NCBI GenBank assembly: GCA_015345905.1 | Contig: JADDTR010000016.1 | Coordinates: 66,631 to 130,630 of the forward strand | Length of the DNA: 64,000 nucleotides | Source: Aotearoamyces nothofagi | Taxonomy: Eukaryota; Ascomycota; Leotiomycetes; Leotiales; Tympanidaceae | Reading direction: 5' to 3' | Part shown: positions 53,462-64,000 of the stretch, in pieces | How positions within the stretch are numbered: the first letter of the stretch is position 1 | How the letters are laid out: each line of letters opens with the position of its first letter | The notes under the pieces: model-generated | What the model was told of the DNA's origin: nothing | Databases searched by the model: none | What the model saw: the letters and a program-made list of their open reading frames with translations, nothing else | Made by a program: the position numbers and the translations under genes

Positions 53462-54376
53462 CTAGAAATTCGATGACGCGTTGACAGGTCTCGATGGGTT
53501 GTGATAGCTCTCCAATGTACTCTGGAAAGGAGTTGGCTGTGATCCATCACTCTTCTCGCCATGTGCCGAGCCCAACATTAGTCCATCGTCTTCATTTGCA
53601 GCCGATTTCCTATTTCCCCAAGCCCTACGTCCCCAAAACTTCCATACGAGGACGAAGATGACGGCGAGAAAAATCGCACCACCGACGCCGCAGACTACGC
53701 CAATGACTGTATTGCGTGTTGACTTGCTCAGTCCGCTGCTTTTGGAGGTAGTCGAGCTTTGAGATGTGGGGGTGGTGGTGGCACTGACTACCGTAGTCCC
53801 AGAGCTCGTGTACGAGTAGGTATGCGTGCCAGAGGAGGTCACGACGATTGTGGTATATACTTCTGTGACGCTCGATTCTTGGGTTGCCTTTGCTGTAGCC
53901 GTTACAACAGCAGCGCTAGTCTGTGAGGCTGCCGTCTTTGTCGATGTCGTAGAAGTCGCCTTGGCTTCCGAACTTTCAGTAGAACTGGAGGCTGGTCCAG
54001 CAGCAACCGATGAAGATGAGGGCGTATTCGCTGTACTTGTCACGTCCGAAGAAGAAGTACTAGCAGGTAGTGGCGCCGAGGTTGATGCAGCCTCTGAAGT
54101 TGAGTCCGCTGCCTCCGATGTCGAGACTGCAGCCGATGTCTTCGCAGCTGCGGATGTAGTCGCTGCCGCCGTCTGTTGGGAAGAGGCAACAGTCGTTTGT
54201 GCGGCTGCAGAAGAGCTTGCGGCCGCCGAGCTGGCTGTGGCACTTATTGATGCGTCTTGTCTCTCAATTACATTGACTCTTCGAAACATGGCATCCAGAA
54301 AGCCATTGCCATTGACAAGGGATATAGTAACTAGGACGAGGAACAGTAGACGGGTAAGAGGAGTAGAGAAAAGCAT
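53462..54376 (-). CDS. Mid2-like cell-wall stress sensor (Ser/Thr-rich single-pass membrane protein)
   Basis: A single exon of 304 residues from the ATG at 54376. A signal peptide (LLFLVLVTISLVNG) leads to an ectodomain of about 180 residues made almost wholly of S, T and A, expected to be heavily O-mannosylated. A membrane helix lies at about residues 223-248 (NTVIGVVCGVGGAIFLAVIF, then VLVWKF), followed by basic residues and a short hydrophilic cytoplasmic tail. This is the layout of Mid2/Mtl1 sensors, which signal through Rom2 and Rho1 to the wall-integrity kinase cascade. There is no WSC cysteine domain. Low sequence complexity makes homology hard to prove, so the call rests on architecture; other O-glycosylated single-pass proteins share it. 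Confidence 0.7.
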   Translation of the reverse strand: MLFSTPLTRLLFLVLVTISLVNGNGFLDAMFRRVNVIERQDASISATASSAAASSSAAAQTTVASSQQTAAATTSAAAKTSAAVSTSEAADSTSEAASTSAPLPASTSSSDVTSTANTPSSSSVAAGPASSSTESSEAKATSTTSTKTAASQTSAAVVTATAKATQESSVTEVYTTIVVTSSGTHTYSYTSSGTTVVSATTTPTSQSSTTSKSSGLSKSTRNTVIGVVCGVGGAIFLAVIFVLVWKFWGRRAWGNRKSAANEDDGLMLGSAHGEKSDGSQPTPFQSTLESYHNPSRPVNASSNF

Positions 54377-54960
54377 GGTATTTATGATGGTGGCCGCAGC
54401 CCCGAGAAGAATTCGTTGAAAGGGCTATTGGAAGGTCGGGCGTCGCTCGCTCGCTCGCTCGTGCTGACAGAGCTTTTCGTTGCGAGATAAAGGTTGAAAA
54501 AATCGCCGAGGTGATTATTGTGAGGAAGAAAATAAAGCCAAGGGCGTTTGCGTTGAAGAAGGGTATGGGTACGTTGTGTGAATTGACAAAGACAGAGGGA
54601 AAATGGTTGCTGATGAAGAAATGAGAATGAAGAGTGAAGAGCAGGTGCAGAGCAGAGTAAAGAGGACGTCCAGGGAGTCTGGAAAGTTTGGGAGCCTGAG
54701 GGATGCACCGGGTGAATTTTAAGTAGTGGTACGAAGTACGAGTACTACCGAAGTCAGCGTGGTAGACTTAGTGGTTAGCACACCGTAGATCAGGCCGCCA
54801 GGATTTGGGGGGTGGGGATGTCTGGAGCGCCAGATAGAGTACAGCCAGTACCTACGCAGGCCCTGAGGAACAGCAAGCAGCGAAGACACAGTGGAAGGCA
54901 CAGCAAGCAGCACGGCAAGCAGCACAGCGGCACACAGCACCCTGAGCACGGCGTGCAGCA

Positions 54961-55033
54961 CGCTGTAGGCTGGACGCTGGACGCTGTAGGCTGGACGCTG
55001 GACGCTGTAGGCTGGACGCTGGACGCTGTAGAC
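54961..55033. repeat. 21-base tandem repeat, about 3.4 copies
   Basis: The unit GACGCTGTAGGCTGGACGCTG repeats more than three times almost perfectly, and itself contains the nested word GGACGCTG twice per period. It is flanked on the left by AGCAAGCAGCAC-type repeats (about 54868-54945). Confidence 0.9.
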
Positions 55034-55540
55034 TGCACGCAGCACACTGCACGCTGCCCTGCCCACACTGTCCTGTCCGGTCCGGTCCTGTACCTGCCGT
55101 CCGGGCAGGGTCGCGGGGCTACGCTGTGGCCGCCGGTAGCGACGGAACCTAAGGCACCCAAGGTTTCCGAGATGCAGCACCTGCCAGCATTCAACGGCCG
55201 CGCTAGCCCGCATTGCGTATCGGCGGAAGAGAATTTTGGCTTGAGATCGCGTAACGTGGCTGCTGGCTGGAACGCCAGGAGCCAATTGCGAAGCGCATAC
55301 GCGACGACTATTTCGGGATACGAAACTGGCCTCCGTGGGCCCCACAGGCACCACGGAGACAGCTCAGGGACCTGCACGCCGGGGAGAGAGCAGGGAGGGA
55401 GCAGGGACAAGAAGGCCATGGAAAGGGACGGGGAAGGGGAACGGAAAGGGCACAAAGAGCAGCAACGCAACGCAACAGGAGCAGGAATCAGGAATAGCAC
55501 CTCGAGCAGGAAACAGGAACGGGCACACAGTGATGGCGAG

Positions 55541-55566
55541 AGCGACAGCGACAGCGACAGCGACAG
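55541..55566. repeat. GCGACA hexamer run
   Basis: About four copies of GCGACA with an imperfect edge copy. A CGAGT x4 run lies at 55901-55920. Confidence 0.85.
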
Positions 55567-56405
55567 CAGCAAACACAGCGGTATTGTATCGTGCTCTGTA
55601 ACAGTATATGTATTCTGCAACAGCTGCACAAGCCAGAGCATAGCAGCATAAGCCAGTTACCTGACTCTGACACCGACTCCGACTCTCCCAGAGCACCCCG
55701 TACAGCAACAGCAGGCCTATCATCACCTCATTTGCATTGTACAAGTACAGTACGAGCAGGCCACTGTTTGCCCAATTGGTCGCGGCGATGATACAGGAGC
55801 ACCATATCCATTGTTCCTGAGTGGTATCACCATTCCTATCACTGTATTACTGTGGTACTGCCGCCCCGTATAATTACTACCAAGCACGGCATGACGTCGC
55901 CGAGTCGAGTCGAGTCGAGTCAAAAGAAGAAGATCGCATCCCAGATCCTGATTCCAGACATCGCTTCCGTCCAGGTCTTGCGGACGAGTACCTTAGGCCC
56001 CCTCCCGCAGCCCCTTGTACGCCTCTAAATATATCGGGATTCGGCATTGCCGTACGAGAGGACCCCTGGGTGGGTACCTTGCTGCTTGCCTAGCCGGGCC
56101 GCCAGGCAGCCGGCAAATAGGCTCAGCTTGGAAGCATTACTGTACCGTGAGTACTCCGTTATTCATCGGCATGACGGACAAACATACAGTACAAGACACC
56201 CGGTGTTGTCCCAACCAGGCTCGCTGAGCGTCTTCAGGAAATTAGTAGTGATATGTGTGCTTGCAGATTGTTGTCGTAGAGGTTCAACCCAGGTCAAAGG
56301 AGACAATCCTCGACAAGAAGTAGGCACTTGGTCAAACATCCTTATCTACATGCAAGCAGTATATCATATGTAAATATCACCGTCCTCTTCACTATCCCTT
56401 GCTCA

Positions 56406-58660
56406 CTATCCCTTGATATCACTGGTCAAAAGAGCAATGCTGTAGTTTGGCAATTCAAACTCAAAAGCACCTCCAACAGCCTCCAGTGTCGTGACTGTCG
56501 TCTGAACCTGGTTCGCCACATTGAACTCGTTCTGTGAGAACGGACTTGGCGCAGTGAGCAACGTCAGCTCGGCCGTTGCGCCAGCTTGCTGAGAGCTGCC
56601 AAATGTCACGCTGAAAGACACATCGGTAGTTGCGTTGTATACTGCAGCTTTTAGGATATATTGGTTGGCCTTGTCATTGAGACCAGCAACCCAATATGCA
56701 GGGCCGAACGCGGCATCGGCCGTCACAGGCAACACTTCCGTTGTACGGGTGTTGGAAAATAGCTTAGATGGCGTTAGAGATATCCATTTTGAGATATTTG
56801 CGAGTGCCAAGTACCTTGATTTGATGATAACTCGTCGATAGCACATCCTGTGCTGGGTCCGCAGTGAAAGATATCAGATCAGGCTGCCACAGTTAGCCAG
56901 CATCTGAGCCATCCTTGTGGTGGGGAACATACTCCCCATTCATAGCTATTCAGATTCTGCAGCAGCGGTGCATAACTTGCGCCAATGATATGGTCAGTGT
57001 TTCTTTCAGCTCCGATCAGAAAAACGGCTTCAGATACTGTTCCAATCCACATTGGGTATTTCCACCGCGCCAAATCCCAGTCGACTCCTGTCACTGTGTT
57101 GACATTTGGCTGTACTGCAGCATATTCGCCAATTAGGGTTTTGTGCTCCGTGGACCAGTTGTCGAAGAAGTTGAATTGAGAGACAAAGTAATCCGGACGT
57201 GTATATTGATGGTAATCACCTGCTGAAAGACCCGGCCTAGGAGTGTTGTCGACGGTAGATGCAATAATAGTCACATCGGGATATTTCGCGATTATGGCGT
57301 TGTAGAAGTCGGTGAAGCGGTAGGAGTCGTAGCTACTCAATCCTGAGTTTATGTTATCTTCGTTGCCGATCTACGAGGAGAAGTTAGCAAGGATGTTAAA
57401 TGTTCATGTCGCCAATTTACCTCTATGTAGTTGATTTGCCATGGCTCGGGATAGCCAAGAGATACTCGCAATGCACCATATGGGGTTGAGGCATCGCCCT
57501 GGATAAATTCCAGCTCGTTTAGAGTGTCTTGCACATATGCCTGTAAAGCAGAGTCCGAGATGGTGATGCCGTCCAGGTATAATCCTGACCAAACAGCAAG
57601 AACCGGCTCCATTCCAAGATCTTCAGCCCACTAGCTAGATATTAGCAACACAGCTTAATCTACCACTCAGTATTGCCGTCCATACCTGAAGATATTCCAC
57701 AAGGCCAAGTCCATCGGTATTTCCGTACCCCCAAGTTCCTGGCCTTCCTGGACGCTCGGTCAAGTTTCCAATTGTTTCATTCCAACGCCACAGATAAGGT
57801 GGGAGGTTCCCCTCACTGTGCTTATTAAGTCTAAATTCCCTGCAAACCGGTGCATACTTACAGGTTATTCCCACCCGGTAGTCGCAGAAAGCTTGGGTTG
57901 AGATCTTTCAATGCCTCCATAATATCAATTCTCAAACCATTCGATCTATTGTGGGTCAGTCAGGAGTGTTCCATCCAATACCCACCAACTCTTGGAAGCC
58001 ATACCTATCATTGTACGTTGGTGGGAAGAGACTGATCAACCCAAAGTTTAGGCTGCTGCTACTAGTTGCATCAAATGTCAAACTGAAAGTATTATTTGCA
58101 TTCGGCGCCTGCTCCTCCGGATACAGCTCAAACGTATGTTCTACCCACTCCCCGTCCCTGCTGCTGCTGCTAATATTGGACGTTGCAAAGACATCATCAG
58201 TCAGTGCGCTCTCGAGCGAAACAGTAAACTGTCCGCTGTACTTGCCTAGAACCCAAAAACTACCTTTATAGGACTGTGGTTTAACGTCAATACCCCACCA
58301 TCCAGGGTTCTTGATACCAAGCACACTACCGTTTGAGTAGCCCGTTCCATCTGAGGCCACGTTGATTGATGTCGGCAAAGACGAAGACAGAGGGACCGAA
58401 GTGTTCTGCAAAGAGAGAACACTACTGCCGATGGATGTCCAGGGAGAGATAGTTGCGGGGTAAACAGGAGAACCTTGAAACGCACGGTTCTGTATTAGCT
58501 CTGCGTAAATTCCACCATCACCGCTGTGATTGATGTCTTCGAACATGAGCCCATACTGAAGGGCGCTGGTAGCATTGCCTCCGGAGGGAGAGACAGTCAG
58601 GTTCAGGGCAGAGCTAAGGCTCGCCAGGAGGGCGAGGATAGTAGATGAATAATAAAGCAT
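56406..58660 (-). CDS. Secreted alpha-L-arabinofuranosidase, GH51
   Basis: GH51 enzymes release terminal arabinose from arabinan and arabinoxylan outside the cell. Seven exons on the minus strand, 58005-58660, 57862-57945, 57686-57815, 57421-57630, 56933-57370, 56815-56883 and 56406-56762, give 647 residues. A signal peptide ([18 protein letters not shown]) precedes the mature start NLTVSPSGG. Family motifs are clear: [53 protein letters not shown] and [12 protein letters not shown]. The acid/base glutamate is E364 in IGNED and the nucleophile E442 in LIGEYAAV. The C-terminal beta domain starts near [14 protein letters not shown] start at a TTG four codons upstream was rejected. All introns are 46-59 bases. 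Confidence 0.95.
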
Positions 58661-60010
58661 TCTAGTTATCAAATGGCGCTTGTGTAGCTAGTATAGAGGT
58701 AAGAATGACTTGCTTTTAGATTCCAAACGGATTTCTGGAGGGCTTTATATAGTAGGGGTACCATAAGTTCCATCTTCAATAACTCGAGCTCTTCGGCTTC
58801 GTTAATTCCCAATACCGAATGCCAGCTGTAGTTATTACGACATTAACCCGGACTCCTTGAGAAACTAAGGCATGAATATGTGGATACCGAGTCCAGGAAT
58901 CACATTTTATCGGTTGATCACGTATACTCTCCCGCCATCACATAGAAAGATAGCCAAACCTTCCCCGGAAGCGCCCAAAGGAGTGATACACTTTCGCCGT
59001 GGTGCGCCGACTGCTCTTTCCAGTCCTGACCACAAACTTTTTCTCACTTATAATTTTGCAATTTAAAGAGGCATTGCAATACTTCTATTCTTGAGGAATT
59101 TACAATGAGTTTTGGCTGTAGCAGTATGATTATCACATCTGCGGCATTTTGGTCATTTGATGATATCTTAAGACGCCCTCCGCAATATGGCGGGGTAAAC
59201 AGGGTGCAAAATTATGTGCCGAGGGGAGATGCGCACCAATAGATGTTGAGTATTGCAGAGGTTTCCACCAATGCTACAATACTCTCTGGGTGATGTTGGA
59301 GGGACCGCGGGTTCTGGCGGTCCCTCCCGGGCCATGTTATCCCGCTGATTAATTTCGAGGTTTTAAGGAGGAAGCTCGTGAACGGTACCGATGCGAGCCG
59401 GATAATGGCCATCATGGGCCGTTACGGACTGAGCAGGCATCGGAATTGCTATCTTGTTGTGGCAATATAACATGGCTCGGTGGATGGATGAATATTCTTC
59501 AACTTTAGCAATTCCCGGCACTTCTCCGCAGCCCGCTGCAATGATAATCTTACAATATAATCAGTAGTTATTTCCTGTGGCCGTCTATTTACATTTCAAC
59601 ATCGGCTCTACGATTACCTACGTGTTGTCTCCAATCTTCCCAGCATACAAATTAACGCCGTGGACGCGGCGGTGCGGCGGTCAGCACAAGTACTTCGAGC
59701 CCTCCGTGCTCTGTACCGAGTACTGAATATGTCCGTACTTTATTTATCCCTTATCCCTTATCCCTTATCGCTCATCCCTATCGCTACTTTCTTCAACGGC
59801 GGCTTATCGATACTGTACTTCCGTACATGGTAGGCTACCTTAATCTGTCGAGCCTAGTGTACTTCCGTACCTTAATTAACCTTCACAAAGTCTAACCCTT
59901 TTTTTTAATCGCGTCTCTCCCATCTCCACTCCCACCTCTTGCACATTTGTCCTTCCCCATGTCCGTCCTCCCTTCAATTCCAGTCCTCTGCCTCCAGATA
60001 TCTCTTTAAT
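58661..60010. other. Divergent intergenic region
   Basis: About 1.35 kb between two start codons. A TTATCCC heptamer repeats three times at about 59749-59769, and CCGTAC words occur at 59700-59870. Open frames are short. The region should hold the promoters of the arabinofuranosidase and the glycosyltransferase-like gene. Confidence 0.45.
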
Positions 60011-61376
60011 ATGGCTTTACGGACTCGCTTCGGTCTCTTGACCGGTTTTATAATACTTGTTAGCATCTGGGTCGTCGTGGTAGGCCTGCGCACATCGGTA
60101 CGACCTCCCTAGCCAGGCATCTTGTCGCTCGTGAACCTCATGTTGCTACTGCTACCCCTTTGAAACGCGCGTATGCTGATCGGTGTTGTCCATATAGGGG
60201 CATGCCTCGTCTGTTCTTGCGTATCTTACATCGACATCGTCGGTGAACCATTTGACACTGGAGGAGATTGAGGAACGCGAAAGTAGCATAAGGAAATTAG
60301 AAAGCAAGCTCAACCAACAGCGGACGCAACTCGAGCAACGCGAAAAGAATATTGCGCACGACGAGCCGCTATTTGCGAATAATATCCTCCCCAATAAAAC
60401 GAAAGCACTCGTTTCATATGTATATAATGAGACGCCAACCAACAGGCGAAATCTGGAATTCTTCATCCAACATGGCCTTTACGCGTCTGCCGACTTCGTA
60501 TTCACGTTCAATGGGGAGACAGACGCGGATCAGCTGCTTCCTCATAACCCGAAAAGTCCCTGGTATGATCCGAAAGTGATCAATATTGAGGTTCTTTACC
60601 GGGATAACTCATGCTATGACTTTGGCGCTCATGGGGAGGTATTACTACGCGAATGGGATAAAGACGAGAAGGTTGTGATCAAGATGGGAAGTGAGGCGCG
60701 AGGAGGAAAGAAGTTTTGGGAAAACTATGGCAGATTTATACTCATGAATGCAAGCGTACGGGGGCCTTTCCTTCCGTACTGGAGCAAGGAGTGCTGGAGT
60801 GAAGCATTCTGGGGACGGCTGACAGAAAAAGTGAAGGTAAGTAACTTCATTACATATATTGTAAATGAAGGGCAAGAGGACAAGAGCAGGACTGACATAA
60901 TTGACTTATAGCTAGTGGGCATGTCCTACAACTGTCATGGTAACATGGGTCACGTACAGTCCATGGTCTGGGCAACAGACCGACTCGGACTAGCTATACT
61001 CATGCAACACCCACCAGCCGGAGTTGGATACTGGTGCCCCATTGACATGGTAGATGCAATATATGGCGAAACACGCAGCACACCCACAATTCGCGCCGCT
61101 GGTTATGAAGTTGATGCCTTGACCGCCGTGTATCACTCGCATGACGGCGATGACCTGGATGCTGATGGGCATCCGGACCACAAGCCAGATGGGTATTTGG
61201 ACGGATGCAAGGATGACGACTTTTTCCACGAGAATGCCTATTATGGGTTCAATATCCATCCCTATGAGACTATTTTTATGAAGAGTGCGAGGAAGATGAA
61301 TGAACTACTGTTGGGTAATCTAACGCTCTGGGCGGATGGGAGTGGATATTCAAGTTATGATGTTTGTGATAGGTAG
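60011..61376 (+). CDS. Type II membrane protein, putative Golgi glycosyltransferase-like
   Basis: Three exons, join(60011..60097, 60198..60836, 60912..61376), give 396 residues. The first exon encodes a short basic end and an uncleaved membrane anchor (FGLLTGFIILVSIWVVVVGL). A coiled-coil stem follows (LEEIEERESSIRKLESKLNQ). The luminal domain contains ALVSYVYNETPTNRRNLEFF, NYGRFILMNASVRGPFLPYW, then LVGMSYNCHGNMGHVQSMVW and ATDRLGLAIL. I recall these from eukaryotic proteins annotated as glycosyltransferase-like. An acidic DGDDLDADGH stretch lies near the C terminus. Anchor plus stem plus catalytic-like domain is the usual layout of a Golgi glycosyltransferase, but no enzyme activity is known to me for this family. 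Confidence 0.8.
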
Positions 61377-62984
61377 GCTGTTGTACCTATCATAGGGCTG
61401 GACGACCGGGAAGTCAGGAGAAAGGTTCTATGTGGATTGTAGAGATGGTGGGATTAGCACGTAAGGAGTTTGGGTATGGTTGTAACAATGTTTATTATCA
61501 TAATACTTTAATACTTATTGTTAATAAAGTAAAAAAGAATGACCAAAACCTTTATCAAATTCTGATATAAACATCATTAGAAGCAGGAGAGTGAAATGTT
61601 AGGGGCGTAATTTTACGGGTTGCCGCCATGTGTACAAGTACAACGACTCAACCAGCACGAACCAACCAGAGTACATAAGATGCCTTAGGCAGCGTTACAG
61701 TCGTAGCTGAGTAACTAAACATACTCACACAAGCTATAATTAAGCTAAAGTAAGACACAAGAACATACTATAGGTACATTCCATATCTAATATCTTTAGG
61801 CAGAATATCGCTTAACACATTTACATGTCTGTCTGTCGTTAATTCAAGGCAGAGCCAAATCATCTTATACACCTGAACAGTTCTATATTAGCCATGCTAT
61901 CTTATCTCTCGATTAGGGACGTTGCACTAGTGAGCGCCCTCCTAGACCACCCACGAGGCCTGGAGGCGTCTCCGTCCAGGAGCGCTGAGGCGTGGTGTTC
62001 CGCCAGGGCGAAGACTGGAGACCCGCGTTATCAGGCCGCCTTGCAGAACGGTGCTCAGACTTCGGCTCTGCACTCCCGCCGACGCAGATCTTTGCATGCA
62101 CGAGTCCGAGATTCAGATGGGCTTCGTTGCATTGTTGGGACTGCTCTTCCCAAAGTCTTCATGCTGACGATGTGAGCTGTCATATCTCATAACTCCAGTC
62201 GCGGCGATATACGCCTTCTGCAGCATCATGCTGTAGGGCACAATCCCGTGTCACGAACCCTATGTTGTGTAACAGCCCCTCGCTACCTTAGACTAGTTCA
62301 TCTACTTGTCCTTTATAGTGACAGATACCTTAGTCCAACACTAAACCGACGACATCTGGCTTTCTATATGCCGGAAGACTTCCGTTTTTCTACTGGTGGC
62401 GTGGAACATCTTGCCAGCCATTATGCTCCATAGAGCATATTTCGCAACGTCGGAAGCACCACATTTCTTGCTCGAGAGCTTGACGACAGTCCCAATCGCT
62501 GCCGGCGGGCGAGACGAAGATATCCTCTATTTTGAGGCGAACTTCCTGGCACAAGCGTCAGAAGAATGAACGGTAGACACCGTTGCACCCTCCTGTAAAG
62601 AGGCAAGGGAGATATAATATATTTTGTCTTGTAAAGCATTGAATCTTCAAGAAATATCATGACTGTTTACTTAGCTGAGCTTGGAATATTGATTCGATAA
62701 TAAAGGAACGTCCAAGTGGGCAAATAACTTTTGAGACTCCTTTGACAAGGAAATCGACTTTGACAATATAGAAGTCGTCCGTAGACTCCAACTCCAAATC
62801 CAGCTTCCCCATGGCCAATTTTCGATTTTCCCCACCTCTACCCGTGAAACAAACTCCCATTTAGAAACCAGGAATATCTATGCATAGCACCTCGCCGATG
62901 ACTAAGGTCTCCAAGCCGCCTTGGGGATAATGTCAATCATTGATAATTGAAGCTTTGGTGGATGAACATACCTACTTCTGTCTG
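61377..62984. other. Intergenic; possible decayed repeat with a GC-rich patch
   Basis: AT-rich DNA surrounds a GC-richer block at about 61920-62240 whose open frames have no recognisable product. A TGTAACAGCCCC word at about 62265 resembles the TGT start of some fungal LTRs, but no matching CA end, target duplication or second copy was found. The weak short frame at 62657 is listed separately. Confidence 0.35.
62657..62860 (-). CDS. Doubtful hypothetical 67-residue protein or exon
   Basis: An ATG-started minus-strand frame with protein-like composition (MGKLDLELESTDDFYIVKV, then DFLVKGVSKVICPLGRSFII). A second ATG is at 62812. No family recognised and no flanking exons found. It may be a gene fragment. 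Confidence 0.2.
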   Translation of the reverse strand: MGVCFTGRGGENRKLAMGKLDLELESTDDFYIVKVDFLVKGVSKVICPLGRSFIIESIFQAQLSKQS

Positions 62985-63254
62985 CTAACCGCATGGGGTG
63001 CCACAGTAACCGCAGTGTTTCCCTGGGATGACCCACACTTCTTGTCCTTTGGCAGCACAGGTAGGACAACGGACACCAGAAATCTGCATCACTGTTAGTG
63101 ATGCTTCTTTTGCCGAGTCTAACGGTAATAGTTCTTGACTTACCGGGGTAGTCCTGATGCCAGGATATGTGGTGGGAGGTGGAACTCGATCTTGCTTTAG
63201 AATTTCGAGTGCACCGAAATACTCAAGGTCAACTGGTATAGAGGGAAGAGCCAT
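62985..63254 (-). CDS. Small zinc-ribbon-like protein of 69 residues
   Basis: Two exons on the minus strand, 63144-63254 and 62985-63083, separated by a 60-base intron (GTAAGT ... GATGCAG). The product has 69 residues. The second half carries C43-P-T-C46 and C61-G-Y-C64 with a 14-residue spacer (CPTCAAKGQEVWVIPGKHCG) and a further C68, the layout of a one-domain zinc ribbon. There is no signal peptide, so it is probably intracellular. I have an impression of similar short fungal hypothetical proteins with a GYCGTPC end but know no function. Retaining the intron leaves the frame open, which would insert 20 residues. An upstream in-frame extension starts before 63254; I chose the ATG at MALPSIPVD. 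Confidence 0.72.
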   Translation of the reverse strand: MALPSIPVDLEYFGALEILKQDRVPPPTTYPGIRTTPVSQELLPLDSAKEASLTVMQISGVRCPTCAAKGQEVWVIPGKHCGYCGTPCG

Positions 63255-64000
63255 ATTGCAGTGTGTTATGGTTGAGTTCTTGAAGAAGATAATCAATGTG
63301 GTGATGATGATATTTGCAAGTATATCACGAAAGATTAGAGCTGTTTTATCTTTTGAGTGACGGGGTGGAGATTTGGATGTTTGAAAGGTAAGCTTGGGTA
63401 GGAAGAGGAGGATGGATCACAGGTCCTTTATATACATGAAGGACTGAAGCTGAGACAGACTCGATCCTCGCAGGGAGGCGCAGGTAACCAGTACATGGTG
63501 GTAAAGTGATAAAGCTTTTTCGACATTGGAAAGCAATCATGGTTCAGCTGATCTCACGGCTCTTAGGTATGTAGCCGGCACCTACTAGTTTAAAAGACGA
63601 GCAAGGCTATCTAGGATAGGATAGCCAGGCGATAGTACCACACACCCTGTGGCGATCTGCCAATCTTCAAATCTGCCAATGTGGTCTGCTAATGTGAATG
63701 GCTACTCTGTTATGGCTGGGTCGGATCAGGGCGCCAATAATGGCTTACCAGGACGGAAAACGGCTAAAGTATATGCTCAGTGTGCTGATGTAATGTACCT
63801 TATGTGTATGTACATTGTTCTGCCGGTATGACCATCCCGCAAGCCCGCAAGTTACGGGGAACTGCGACACGGCCTAAGCTGGACCTAGCATCTGGATTTG
63901 GAGTGCGGTCGAGCGCTGTCGAGTGTAGTCGAGTGCTAGCGCATCCCTAAAGCTACCTAGCAGTGTCGGGAGCTCCATGCCGACGGCCGCAATTGAAAGG
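63255..64000. other. Intergenic to window end
   Basis: Probably the promoter and leader of the zinc-ribbon gene and further intergenic DNA. Small direct repeats GTCGAG occur at about 63908-63935. No gene recognised. Confidence 0.4.

Larger units (their letters stand above)
54377..56405. other. 2 kb gene-free region with GC-rich tandem repeats
   Basis: It lies on the 5' side of the Mid2-like gene and beyond the 3' end of the arabinofuranosidase gene. From about 54.8 to 56.1 kb it is GC-rich with repeats (below); the first 350 bases are the likely leader and promoter. TCGC repeats occur at about 54446-54461. Open frames are composition artefacts. Confidence 0.6.

Noticed and set aside
54750-54800. 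GTGGTTAGCAC as a tRNA D-arm
   Set aside because: No matching acceptor stem, anticodon arm or GGTTCGA-type T-arm follows at the right distance.
54719-55744. Overlapping frames of 200-280 codons around the 21-base repeat
   Set aside because: The peptides are periodic copies of the DNA repeat, occur on both strands, and are not protein-like.
62265-62330. TGTAACAGCCCC as the start of a solo LTR
   Set aside because: No paired end, target-site duplication or second copy could be found in the window.

Overview
The window reads as ordinary nuclear DNA of a filamentous ascomycete (Pezizomycotina). Genes carry many short introns of about 46-64 bases with GTAAGT-like donors and CTAAC/CTGAC branch sites, codon use is mixed, and the gene set (Zn2Cys6 factor, SREBP-like bHLH, fungal complex I 21 kDa subunit, fungal Tom5, GH51 arabinofuranosidase) is typical of moulds. 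The class cannot be fixed by eye; Leotiomycetes or Sordariomycetes are plausible. I recognise 21 genes with support, one of them cut by the left edge, plus two weak short frames. Exon coordinates were worked out by hand from splice sites, reading frame and family homology.

Layout. 1-10 kb: 3' end of an unknown conserved gene, then a Rom2-type RhoGEF (minus) divergent from Cu/Zn superoxide dismutase (plus). 11-19 kb: Tudor-SN (SND1) and a large dynamin/SLIP-GC-like GTPase. 19-25 kb: PEX16, an F-box/WD protein and a SWIRM protein, all minus. 29-38 kb: a compact housekeeping block with a 12-exon importin-7/8-like karyopherin, TAD2 tRNA deaminase, complex I 21 kDa subunit, FG nucleoporin Nup57/54 and TOM5. 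38-44 kb: IWS1/SPN1, a Pmp3-family membrane peptide and a Zn2Cys6 factor. 50-54 kb: an SREBP-like bHLH factor without membrane anchor, a hidden five-exon secreted protein and a Mid2-like wall-stress sensor. 56-63 kb: a GH51 arabinofuranosidase, a type II membrane glycosyltransferase-like protein and a 69-residue zinc-ribbon protein.

The genes do not form a cluster or pathway. Some share themes: Rom2 and the Mid2-like sensor belong to cell-wall integrity signalling, the importin and Nup57 to nuclear transport, Tom5 and the 21 kDa subunit to mitochondria.

The oddest part is non-coding. Three long GC-rich tracts (about 25.8-28.7, 45.6-49.3 and 54.8-56.1 kb) are built of short tandem repeats. 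Each lies on the 5' side of a regulatory or sensor gene (SWIRM protein, bHLH factor, Mid2-like sensor), and exact seven-base units recur with different sequences. No CRISPR array, rRNA, tRNA or intact mobile element was seen.
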